18,686 nt of DNA from JBEOJY01 sp040275305 (lineage in GTDB: Bacteria; Pseudomonadota; Alphaproteobacteria; UBA9219): positions 1 through 18,686 of the forward strand of contig JBEOJY010000021.1 of the NCBI GenBank assembly GCA_040275305.1. The letters run 5' to 3'. Position 1 is the stretch's first letter. Each line of letters starts with the position of its first letter. Below the pieces are notes generated by a model, which was given only the letters and a program-made list of their open reading frames with translations, did not search any database and was not told the origin of the DNA. Positions 1 through 6,398 of the stretch are shown in pieces. A program made the translations under genes and the position numbers.

Positions 1-45
1 CACACCCGTCCCCGCCTCCGCGAGGACAGGCTCCGGCGGGTGTCC
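1..45. repeat. REP-like palindromic repeat, extended variant
   Basis: The ends ACACCCG (2-8) and CGGGTGT (37-43) are inverted copies enclosing a GC-rich centre. Read on the minus strand the unit starts GGACACCCGCC and ends CGGGTGTG, the same ends as the hairpins at 17491-17605, but with a longer interior. It lies 40-odd bases beyond the rmuC stop codon, so it could act as a 3' end structure for that gene; no clear T-run follows. The window edge may cut the element. Confidence 0.6.
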
Positions 46-88
46 CATGTGGTTTACATGCTTGCCAAATGAGTTTTTCAGCTGACCG

Positions 89-1315
89 CTAGGCGGCATC
101 ATCCTGTTTGGTCGTTTCTTCGGTTATGAAGGTCAGGCTGCGCGGTTTGCGGTCGATGGGATCGAGCGCTTCGGGGAGGTCTTTGCCTTCCTTGGCCGCG
201 CCGAATTCGCGCAGCTTGCGAGCTTTTGAGAGCGCGTTGCGTTCATAGCTTCCGATCAGGCGGTTGTAGGCGTCGAGGCTGCCTTCGATTTTTCCTCCCA
301 GAGACATCAGATGGTCGGTCATGGTGGTTAGCGCGGCGTAGAGGTCGTTGCCAAGTTCTCCGACTTTGCGGGCGTTTTCGCGCAGAGATTCCTGACGCCA
401 GCTGGAGTGCACGGTGCGCAAGAGCGCCACAAGGGTCATGGGAGTCGCTAACACGACTTTGTTTCCTACGCAGAAATCCATCAGGTCTGGGTCGTCGTCG
501 AGCGCGGCGGCGAGGAAATGGTCGCCCGGCATGAACATCACGACGAAATCCGGCGCTCCATCCACTTGATCCCAGTAAGCTTTGGCGGCGAGCGCTTTGA
601 CGTGGTCGCGCACGCGCTTGGCGTGCAGCTTCATGTGTTGGGCGCGTTCTCCGTCGTTCGCGCTGCGGGTCGCGTCGAGGTAAGACGAAAGCGGGGCCTT
701 GCTGTCGATGATGACGCAGCGTTCTCCTGGCAGGTTGACGATCATGTCGGGGCGCAGGGTTCCATCTTCGCCGCTGATGCTGAGCTGTTCCGTGAAATCG
801 CGCGTATGGGCTGACATGCCTGTCATCTCTAGAATCCTGCGGAGTTGAATTTCTCCCCAGCGTCCGCGCGTCGTGGGCGTTTGTAGCGCTTGCAGAAGTT
901 GGCCGGTTTCGCCGCGCAGCTGCTTTTGCACGTCGTTCGATTGCTTGACCATTTCCGTGAGTTCGCGGTACGCGCCTTCGCGTTTGACTTCGAGCGCCTG
1001 AAGCTGCGCGTCCATGCGGGTGAGGGATTCTTTGACGGGTTTTACGAGTTCGTCGATGGAGGCGGATTTGCGTTCGAGGACGGAGGCGGCGGCTTGCTCG
1101 CTTTGCTTGAGGCGCGTTTCAGCCAAGTGAATGAAGGCTTCGTTGTTGGCGTTGAGGCTGTCGGCGGCCAGAGCTTTGAACTTGTCCATTAGCGCGGATT
1201 CGCTGGCGGTTTGCGCGCGCGAGAGAAACCATGCGATTGCGCCGCCGAGGCTGCCGCCAAGCAGAAAAGCGACGAGGCAGGGCAGGAGGGTGTCGAGGGA
1301 TACGGAGTCGGGCAT
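89..1315 (-). CDS. rmuC: DNA recombination protein RmuC
   Basis: RmuC-family protein of 408 residues, near the family's usual length. RmuC is a membrane-anchored, nuclease-like protein that limits inversions at short inverted repeats in E. coli; its biochemistry is poorly defined. A single hydrophobic segment at about residues 8-30 is followed by a long Ala/Glu/Lys-rich coiled coil (about 35-160) and the RmuC domain. That domain carries GEIQL (154-158), RPDMIV (from 188) and IDSKAPL (from 203), a PD-(D/E)xK-like arrangement. I start at ATG 1315 because the membrane anchor follows directly. The frame stays open to 1459, but that extension would run into a hairpin repeat (1447-1469). No good ribosome binding site precedes 1315. 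It lies downstream of ssb on the same strand with 168 bp between, possibly co-transcribed. Confidence 0.88.
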   Translation of the reverse strand: MPDSVSLDTLLPCLVAFLLGGSLGGAIAWFLSRAQTASESALMDKFKALAADSLNANNEAFIHLAETRLKQSEQAAASVLERKSASIDELVKPVKESLTRMDAQLQALEVKREGAYRELTEMVKQSNDVQKQLRGETGQLLQALQTPTTRGRWGEIQLRRILEMTGMSAHTRDFTEQLSISGEDGTLRPDMIVNLPGERCVIIDSKAPLSSYLDATRSANDGERAQHMKLHAKRVRDHVKALAAKAYWDQVDGAPDFVVMFMPGDHFLAAALDDDPDLMDFCVGNKVVLATPMTLVALLRTVHSSWRQESLRENARKVGELGNDLYAALTTMTDHLMSLGGKIEGSLDAYNRLIGSYERNALSKARKLREFGAAKEGKDLPEALDPIDRKPRSLTFITEETTKQDDAA

Positions 1316-1446
1316 GAGGGATGATGACAGATGTAGGAGGAGTTCTTGCTGCGGACTTAATTTCGGATTCCTAATGGAAAGGAATCTGTTCGCATACGCT
1401 TGGGCTAAGATGGACAAGTGCTGATTGTGGAAACTCCCCCACCCTA

Positions 1447-1469
1447 TCCCTCCCCGCAAGGGGGAGGGA
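1447..1469. repeat. CCCTCCCC hairpin repeat, copy 1
   Basis: TCCCTCCCC (1447-1455) pairs perfectly with GGGGAGGGA (1461-1469) around a five-base loop. It sits between the ssb stop and the rmuC start. A diverged copy in the same orientation lies at 6058-6086. No T-run follows on either strand, so a dispersed repeat is more likely than a classical terminator. Confidence 0.6.
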
Positions 1470-1483
1470 ATCAGATCGCGCTG

Positions 1484-1975
1484 CTAGAACGGGATGCTGT
1501 CGTCGAGGTCTGAAGCTGAACTGCCGCCGCCTGAGGGCAGGGAGCTGGAAGACGAGGGCCCGCCTTGGTCGTAGGAAGACAGAGGCGGTTCGTTGCCGGA
1601 GCTTCCGCTCGCGCGGTTGTTGTTGGCGCCGTCTAGCATGGTGAGCTCGCCACGGAAGGGGCGCAGGACGATTTCGGTCGAGAATTTTTCTTGTCCCGAT
1701 TGGTCGGTCCATTTGCGGGTTTCTAGCTGGCCTTCGATAAAGACTTTCGCGCCTTTTTTGAGGAAGCGTTCGGCCACGCCGATCAGGTTTTCGTTGAGAA
1801 TCGACACGCGGTGCCATTCGGTTTTGTCTTTGCGTTCGCCGGTGGCCTTGTCTTTCCAGCTTTCCGAGGTCGCGATATTCAGATGCGCGACGCGCCCGCC
1901 GTTTTGGAACGTGCGGATTTCTGGGTCGCGGCCTAGATTTCCAATAAGAATGACTTTATTAACGCTGCCTGCCAT
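1484..1975 (-). CDS. ssb: Single-stranded DNA-binding protein
   Basis: Ssb of 163 residues. It coats single-stranded DNA in replication, recombination and repair and recruits partner proteins through its C-terminal tip. An OB fold spans about residues 1-110, beginning MAGSVNKVILIGNLGRDPEI and containing the ESWKDKATGERKDKTEWHRV stretch. A Gly/Ser-rich disordered linker follows and ends in the canonical acidic tip DLDDSIPF. The start at 1975 is chosen because homology begins there and GGAAAGG lies just upstream; the frame is open to 2110, but the extra residues look unrelated. A candidate LexA-type site lies at 2094-2108 in its upstream region. rmuC follows on the same strand. ssb points away from uvrA, about 12 kb to the right. 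Confidence 0.96.
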   Translation of the reverse strand: MAGSVNKVILIGNLGRDPEIRTFQNGGRVAHLNIATSESWKDKATGERKDKTEWHRVSILNENLIGVAERFLKKGAKVFIEGQLETRKWTDQSGQEKFSTEIVLRPFRGELTMLDGANNNRASGSSGNEPPLSSYDQGGPSSSSSLPSGGGSSASDLDDSIPF

Positions 1976-2075
1976 GGGGTGCCTTTCCGAGAGGTGGTAA
2001 CGAAGAGCATTTAGGGCGAGCATACCTCGCCGTCTTGCGGTGTCCAACCGGAGATCTTGCTTTCTTGGAGTTCCC

Positions 2076-2104
2076 ATATTGGCATGAAGGATAGAACAAA
2101 ACAA
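2076..2104 (-). promoter_or_regulatory. Candidate ssb promoter
   Basis: On the minus strand TTGTTT (2104-2099) and CAATAT (2081-2076) are 17 bp apart, about 100 bp upstream of the ssb start. Both hexamers are poor matches to the sigma-70 consensus. The main support is position, because the -35 hexamer lies inside the LexA-type site. Confidence 0.25.
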
Positions 2105-2108
2105 GTAC
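2094..2108 (-). promoter_or_regulatory. Candidate LexA box upstream of ssb
   Basis: On the minus strand the site reads GTACTTGTTTTGTTC: GTAC-N7-GTTC, one base off the alphaproteobacterial LexA box GTTC-N7-GTTC. Its last eight bases, TTTTGTTC, are identical to both candidate boxes ahead of uvrA (13788-13831), which raises confidence. SOS control of ssb is known in other bacteria; control here is inferred. Confidence 0.55.
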
Positions 2109-2122
2109 AAAATTTATTTTGT
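2107..2122. promoter_or_regulatory. Perfect AT-rich palindrome, operator-like
   Basis: ACAAAAT-TT-ATTTTGT: 7-base arms with a 2-base centre. It shares two bases with the adjacent LexA-type site. Size and symmetry suit a dimeric repressor operator, but no regulator gene is nearby, and an AT-rich palindrome this short could be chance. Confidence 0.3.
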
Positions 2123-2255
2123 TGTGTCTGGATATGGGGCGAGAAGAGGTTTTGTTGCGCGCGCGAGCCAATTGCATTACCTATAACTCCCTGTAAGAAT
2201 GCGTAACCTTGGCTGGGCAAAGGGTTTTTTAACCTGAAACAGGGTACATAGTTGG

Positions 2256-2283
2256 TTGGCTCTTGCGTATTGGCTTTTATCAT
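2256..2283 (+). promoter_or_regulatory. Candidate promoter of the Hsp70-like gene
   Basis: TTGGCT (2256-2261), a 16 bp spacer and TATCAT (2278-2283) make a fair sigma-70-like promoter. Transcription would begin about 15 bases before the ATG at 2307, giving a very short leader. This fits the absence of a Shine-Dalgarno sequence there. Confidence 0.35.
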
Positions 2284-2306
2284 AACATCCATAGATACTG
2301 GTTCCC

Positions 2307-4835
2307 ATGTATTTAGGCATCGATCTCGGCACTTCAAACAGCGTCATTGCAGGCATCGTGGACGGTCAGGCGAAGGTCTTTCGTCCGGCGGACGGCGGCG
2401 ATGTTTTGCCTTCGATCATCTATTTCGACAAACGCGGGCATCGGCTTTATGGACGGCGCGCGCATGATCAGGCGTTAATCGAGCCGGACAGCGTCGCTGC
2501 GGGGTTTAAGCGACTGATGGGCACATCGACTTCCATCGAGATTAAGGCGGTGGATCTCAAGTTGACGCCGGAGGAATGCTCGGCGGAAATTATTCGCCAG
2601 CTTTTAGGTCAGGTCGCGACGGAGACGGGCAGCGATAAGATCACTGGCGCGGTCATCACAATTCCGGCGGCGTTTAATCAGATGCAGTCCGAGGCGACGC
2701 TGCGCGCGGCAAAGCTCGCGGGGTTGGATCGGGTCGATTTATTGCAAGAGCCGATCGCGGCGGCGATGGCGGCGATGGAGGGCGCGAAGCGGTCTGGGCA
2801 GTTCCTCGTCTATGATTTGGGCGGCGGCACGTTCGACGTGGCGCTTGCCCAAGCCGTCAACGGAGAGGTTTCGATTGTCGCGCATCAAGGCATCAATATG
2901 CTGGGCGGTCGCGATTTCGATCGTATGATCGTCAACGAGATCGCTCGCCCTTGGCTCGCGGCGACGTTCGATCTGCCGGAGAATTTTCAGCGCGACACAC
3001 AGTACCGCAAGCTTATCCGCATCGCGCAATTGGCGGCGGAGCAGGCCAAGATCGACTTGTCGTCGAAAGAGCAGACTTCGATTCTGTCGTCTGACGCCGA
3101 TGTTCGCATGGTAGATCGGGCGGAGCGCGAAATCTATCTCGATGCGCCGTTGACACGCGGGCAGTTCGAGCAGCTCATTCGCGAACCGGTGATGCAGACC
3201 ATCGACTTGATCCGCAATCTCTTGAGCGAGAACAACTACAAGAACGAGGATATTGATCGCATCGTGTTCATCGGCGGACCAAGCCGCATTCCTCTGGTGC
3301 GCCAAATGGTGTCGAACGAGCTTGGCATCGCGGCGGATTTGAAGACAGATCCGATGACGGCGGTAGCGGTCGGCGCGGCCTATTACGCCGAAGGGCGGCA
3401 ATGGGGCAGCGACAACATCAGCGCGCCCAAAGCACGGGAGGCTTCCGCTTCAGTACCGGAGGAACCACGCTTGTCGTTCCAGTATCTGGCGCGGACGCCT
3501 GACGAGAAGACGGTTATCACGCTGAATGTCAGCGGAGATTTGTCCTCGCCACGCCAGTTGCGCATCGTTTCGAAGAGCTGGAATTCTGGCCTCATGCCTG
3601 TGATGGATGGGTTGAGCATTTCCGTGCCGCTCGCGCAGACGGGCGAGAACGTGTTCGACGCGCAGGTTCTCGACGACAAGGGCGTTAAGCTCGATCGGCA
3701 TGACCAGACCTTGAAGATCATGCGACTTGTCGCTTCGACGCGGCGAATTCCGGCGGCGCAGACCATTTCCGTCAAGACGCTTGATCACGCGCATGCGCAG
3801 GAAAATACCCTGTTGCCAATCCTCAAGAAAGGCGATGAGCTTCCGACGCAAGGACAGCTTAAGTTCAAGAGCGCGCGGGCGTTGAAGGCTCACCAGTCTG
3901 GGCATCTTAGTTTTGAGTTGTTTCAGGTCGAATATCCTGAGCGCATCGATCTCAATTTATGCGTCGGCGTGTTTCGCGTCGGCGGCGAGGATCTTCCGGA
4001 TTCTTATGCGATCAAGGAAGGCGACTCGATTATTTTCGATTGGCGCATGAGCGATAGCGGCATTTTGGAGGCTTCTGTCAAGCTTGAGAATGCGGCGGGC
4101 GGTTCGCTCGATCTGAAGGCGCGGAGATTTTACGCGCCGCAGGCCGGGCAGGTTTCGTTCAGCGGCGAGCAGGGTGTCATGTTCACCAACACGATCATCA
4201 AGCAGGGCGAGGAGGAGTGGGGCGATCTGGCGGCGGCGGCGGGACCAGAAGGCGGTCCGGAGATCAAGTTGCTGCAGACCAGGTTGACTGAGCAGAGGCA
4301 GTCTCTTGAAGAGGCCGGGAACGATCCGGAAAATATTCGCCGTATTGCCGAAGAATCCCGCTTTATTCGGCAGGAAATCGCGCGAACGACCAAGAAACAT
4401 CGTTCGGCGATGTTGCAGCGGCGGCTTGGCAAAATGGCGGCGATTTTCAACCGCATCGCGCGGGCGCATGCTGAGAAAAACGAAGCCGCGCGGTTCGACA
4501 ACCATGCGCTGAAGGTGCAGAAGATCATTGACGACGGCGATCCGATGGTGTTTGACGACGCTGATTTGCATCTGGCCGAGATGCGCGAGCTGTTCTTCGA
4601 TGTCGCGTGGCGCAACAAGGATTACATCTACACGTGGTACAAGAAGCTTATCAGCGAGCCTTACCTGTTCCCCGATCAAGACGAGTTCGCGGCGATGGTC
4701 AAGGAGGGCGAGGAACTGATCGCGCTTGACGAGCGTCAGAAGCTCAAGGATCTCGTGACGCGCATGCTGGAAGCCCGTATTGCGCTCGGCGCGAGCGATA
4801 CGGCGGGCGAACTTGCGACGATCATTAAGGCGTAA
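2307..4835 (+). CDS. Hsp70-family ATPase, long orphan form
   Basis: Protein of 842 residues whose first 365 or so form an Hsp70/actin-type ATPase domain. Visible motifs are phosphate-1 GIDLGTSNS (4-12), VITIPAAF (116-123), LLQEPIAAAMAA (145-156), phosphate-2 YDLGGGTFD (169-177) and adenosine IVFIGGPSRIPLV (319-331). DnaK has about 640 residues, so the C-terminal part here, about 470 residues, is long. About 380-600 looks beta-rich; about 660-842 is charged and helical, with a probable coiled coil at 672-730. It lacks a DnaK-type EEVD tail, and no dnaJ or grpE is adjacent. It is therefore probably a specialised Hsp70-like protein rather than housekeeping DnaK; its client is unknown. ATG 2307 places the first motif at the usual distance from the N-terminus, but no Shine-Dalgarno precedes it. 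Its end overlaps the convergent lipoprotein gene by 11 bp. Confidence 0.9.
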   Translation: MYLGIDLGTSNSVIAGIVDGQAKVFRPADGGDVLPSIIYFDKRGHRLYGRRAHDQALIEPDSVAAGFKRLMGTSTSIEIKAVDLKLTPEECSAEIIRQLLGQVATETGSDKITGAVITIPAAFNQMQSEATLRAAKLAGLDRVDLLQEPIAAAMAAMEGAKRSGQFLVYDLGGGTFDVALAQAVNGEVSIVAHQGINMLGGRDFDRMIVNEIARPWLAATFDLPENFQRDTQYRKLIRIAQLAAEQAKIDLSSKEQTSILSSDADVRMVDRAEREIYLDAPLTRGQFEQLIREPVMQTIDLIRNLLSENNYKNEDIDRIVFIGGPSRIPLVRQMVSNELGIAADLKTDPMTAVAVGAAYYAEGRQWGSDNISAPKAREASASVPEEPRLSFQYLARTPDEKTVITLNVSGDLSSPRQLRIVSKSWNSGLMPVMDGLSISVPLAQTGENVFDAQVLDDKGVKLDRHDQTLKIMRLVASTRRIPAAQTISVKTLDHAHAQENTLLPILKKGDELPTQGQLKFKSARALKAHQSGHLSFELFQVEYPERIDLNLCVGVFRVGGEDLPDSYAIKEGDSIIFDWRMSDSGILEASVKLENAAGGSLDLKARRFYAPQAGQVSFSGEQGVMFTNTIIKQGEEEWGDLAAAAGPEGGPEIKLLQTRLTEQRQSLEEAGNDPENIRRIAEESRFIRQEIARTTKKHRSAMLQRRLGKMAAIFNRIARAHAEKNEAARFDNHALKVQKIIDDGDPMVFDDADLHLAEMRELFFDVAWRNKDYIYTWYKKLISEPYLFPDQDEFAAMVKEGEELIALDERQKLKDLVTRMLEARIALGASDTAGELATIIKA

Positions 4836-5955
4836 TTTTAGCATGAACGCGCGTGTCGTTCAATCCTTTGATCGCCGCGCTGTTTGGGGGATTCTGACTG
4901 TCTGACATATCCCGGACTGGCAATTTGGATTCGTCGTTCGGGACGCAAGAAGTGTGTTGAATGGCGAGAGGAAAAGCATCGGCGCCGCGCGCGCCAAGAC
5001 TTAGTATGTCGCTTGTGACAGATGAAAATAACCAGAAGCCGGAAGTCGATAGATCATTCAGAGGGTCGCATATCAGAATGTTCTTAGGGCTGGGCGACGC
5101 AAGGCGCGACAAACGCTGGTGAGTTTCCGCAAAGGATTCTCCAGACTTGCGGTCGAAGCGCCAGAATTTGGCGTCAGGCAGCAAGAAGATGCCAAAGCCG
5201 GGCACGCTCCAGCCAAAATTCTTCATGCGTTCCTCTACGTCATGTCGATTGAACTTATCGCCAAGCGTATGCGTGAGCAGAGAGTAGGCGAACGCATTGC
5301 TGTTGGTTCCTAACAAAGCGTATGGCTGTTGGAGCGAATTGTTGGCGACAATGAACTGCGCGGCGACGGCCAGAAAATCCAATGCGGAATTTACGTCGCC
5401 ACGGTATACTTCAATGAATTTTCCTTTGGTTTGTTCGCTGTCGCCGCTCCATTCGAGGTTGCATTTGTCAGCGCCGGGAGCCGATGGGATTCCTTGCAGC
5501 AAGGAGTTCGGCGACAAACCGTAAGCGCTTCCCGAGAATTCGAGGCCGTATTGGTCGTTTTTTTTCAGTATTTCTACTGATGTCGAGATTCCATCAATTC
5601 TTAAATAGTCGGTGGACAGGTCGTTTTGCACAAACTTAACAAATAAATGATGCTGGCCGAAAGGCAAAGCAACGGCTCCCAGCGCTACGCTCCATGTGGA
5701 TGTATCGAGATCAAATCCCTTATTCTGGTTGGCGCGTTCGAGGAATACGCTGCGGCCTTGCGTTTCAAGGCATTGCGGCAGGCTCCTCGCTATTAATTGC
5801 GGCAGGGATGGCGGCGCGCTTCTCAACTGACCCCATGTTACCGGCATTGGTTTGGATGTTGGCCATTTGGCGGTTATGGAGCTGCAACCGGCAATGAGCG
5901 CGCAGGCGGTTGCGAAGGCGATTCTCTTGATCTTGGGAGGTGTTATAATGTTCAT
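4825..5955 (-). CDS. Predicted lipoprotein of unknown function
   Basis: Protein of 376 residues, family not recognised. The N-terminus is a lipoprotein signal: basic residues (PPKIKR), a hydrophobic stretch and the lipobox LIAGC with Cys24 as the lipidation site, so it is probably membrane-anchored in the periplasm. Two features stand out. One is HHLFVKF at 102-108; the other is LLGTNSNAFAYSLL at about 214-227, followed by a Gly/Trp/Pro-rich segment (248-260). A His-strand followed later by an N-S-N-x-F helix recalls permuted papain/NlpC-P60-like proteins such as the DUF3750 type; this is a weak inference by eye. I start at 5955 because the signal peptide begins there; the frame extends to 6114 only by reading through a hairpin repeat. 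No clear ribosome binding site is seen. Base composition looks less GC-rich than the Hsp70-like gene. Confidence 0.75.
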   Translation of the reverse strand: MNIITPPKIKRIAFATACALIAGCSSITAKWPTSKPMPVTWGQLRSAPPSLPQLIARSLPQCLETQGRSVFLERANQNKGFDLDTSTWSVALGAVALPFGQHHLFVKFVQNDLSTDYLRIDGISTSVEILKKNDQYGLEFSGSAYGLSPNSLLQGIPSAPGADKCNLEWSGDSEQTKGKFIEVYRGDVNSALDFLAVAAQFIVANNSLQQPYALLGTNSNAFAYSLLTHTLGDKFNRHDVEERMKNFGWSVPGFGIFLLPDAKFWRFDRKSGESFAETHQRLSRLASPSPKNILICDPLNDLSTSGFWLFSSVTSDILSLGARGADAFPLAIQHTSCVPNDESKLPVRDMSDSQNPPNSAAIKGLNDTRVHAKITP

Positions 5956-6057
5956 GGGTAGAATAAATCGGTTGTTTCGTTTAAGCGTGTAATATTTGTA
6001 AAATCTATACCCATCGCACTTGAAGAGTTGAGGGCAGACATAACACTTGAGCAATCT

Positions 6058-6086
6058 GATTCCTTCCCCGTAAGAGGGAGGGAATC
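6058..6086. repeat. CCCTCCCC hairpin repeat, copy 2
   Basis: GATTCCTTCCC (6058-6068) pairs with GGGAGGGAATC (6076-6086), with one T-G wobble, around a seven-base loop. It matches the element at 1447-1469 in the same orientation, sharing the right-hand GGGAGGGAATC. It lies upstream of the lipoprotein start. The two copies indicate a dispersed repeat family. Confidence 0.55.
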
Positions 6087-6217
6087 CAGCGTGTCTTGCG
6101 TCAATGTTTGCCACCTCTTGAACTGCAATGGATATGCTTTTCTTGCTTCTAGTGTTGGCATCTTTTAGATATGACAGTTATACATGCGTTTTTTAGTTTC
6201 ATATCGGAAGTTTTATT

Positions 6218-6247
6218 TTGGTTTTAGAAACGCATTCTGGCTAACAT
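6218..6247 (+). promoter_or_regulatory. Candidate promoter of the small ORF and PPDK-like gene
   Basis: TTGGTT (6218-6223) and TAACAT (6242-6247) are separated by 18 bp in an AT-rich stretch. A start near 6255 would precede the ATG cluster at 6273-6281 by about 20 bases. The hexamers are imperfect, so this is tentative. Confidence 0.25.
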
Positions 6248-6272
6248 ATTGATATATATAAAAATATTTCTA

Positions 6273-6398
6273 ATGATGATGCTTGTCATTCTGGCGCATT
6301 TATTTCATGGTCGTCGCAGATGGTTGGTGCGGTTGTGGATTTTATACCTTGTCGTTTTTGTTGGCGTTACTTCATTTGGGCTATATTGCTATGACTGA
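6273..6398 (+). CDS. Possible 41-residue single-span membrane peptide
   Basis: This short frame starts with three consecutive ATG codons and ends TGA at 6396-6398, overlapping the chosen start of the PPDK-like gene (6391) by eight bases. The peptide has a short hydrophobic N-terminus, a basic cluster HGRRRWLVR (12-20) and a hydrophobic run of about 18 residues (LWILYLVVFVGVTSFGLY, 21-38). This looks like one membrane span with a positive-inside flank. The overlap would fit translational coupling. Against it: no Shine-Dalgarno, and AT-rich DNA easily yields hydrophobic short frames. If the three ATGs are not used, the region is simply a leader. I do not recognise the sequence. Confidence 0.35.
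   Translation: MMMLVILAHLFHGRRRWLVRLWILYLVVFVGVTSFGLYCYD

Larger units (their letters stand above)
1976..2306. other. Divergent intergenic region between ssb and the Hsp70-like gene
   Basis: This 331 bp stretch holds no convincing gene. It must carry promoters for ssb (leftward) and the Hsp70-like gene (rightward). It contains a LexA-type site (2094-2108), an overlapping perfect palindrome (2107-2122) and a candidate rightward promoter (2256-2283). Open frames crossing it overlap the starts of both flanking genes and match nothing I recognise. Confidence 0.7.
5956..6272. other. Divergent intergenic region, AT-rich
   Basis: This 317 bp stretch separates the divergent lipoprotein and PPDK-like transcription units. 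It contains a hairpin repeat (6058-6086) and, from about 6165, a markedly AT-rich stretch with a candidate rightward promoter. Minus-strand frames here continue the lipoprotein frame upstream or run through the repeat. I see no other gene. Confidence 0.65.

Noticed and set aside
2011..2337. 108-residue minus-strand frame across the ssb/Hsp70 gap
   Set aside because: It overlaps the start of the Hsp70-like gene and the ssb upstream region, has no recognisable domain and crosses regulatory elements.
3957..4844. 295-residue minus-strand frame inside the Hsp70-like gene
   Set aside because: Shadow frame of a GC-rich gene whose sense-strand protein is clearly homologous to Hsp70 and continuous.
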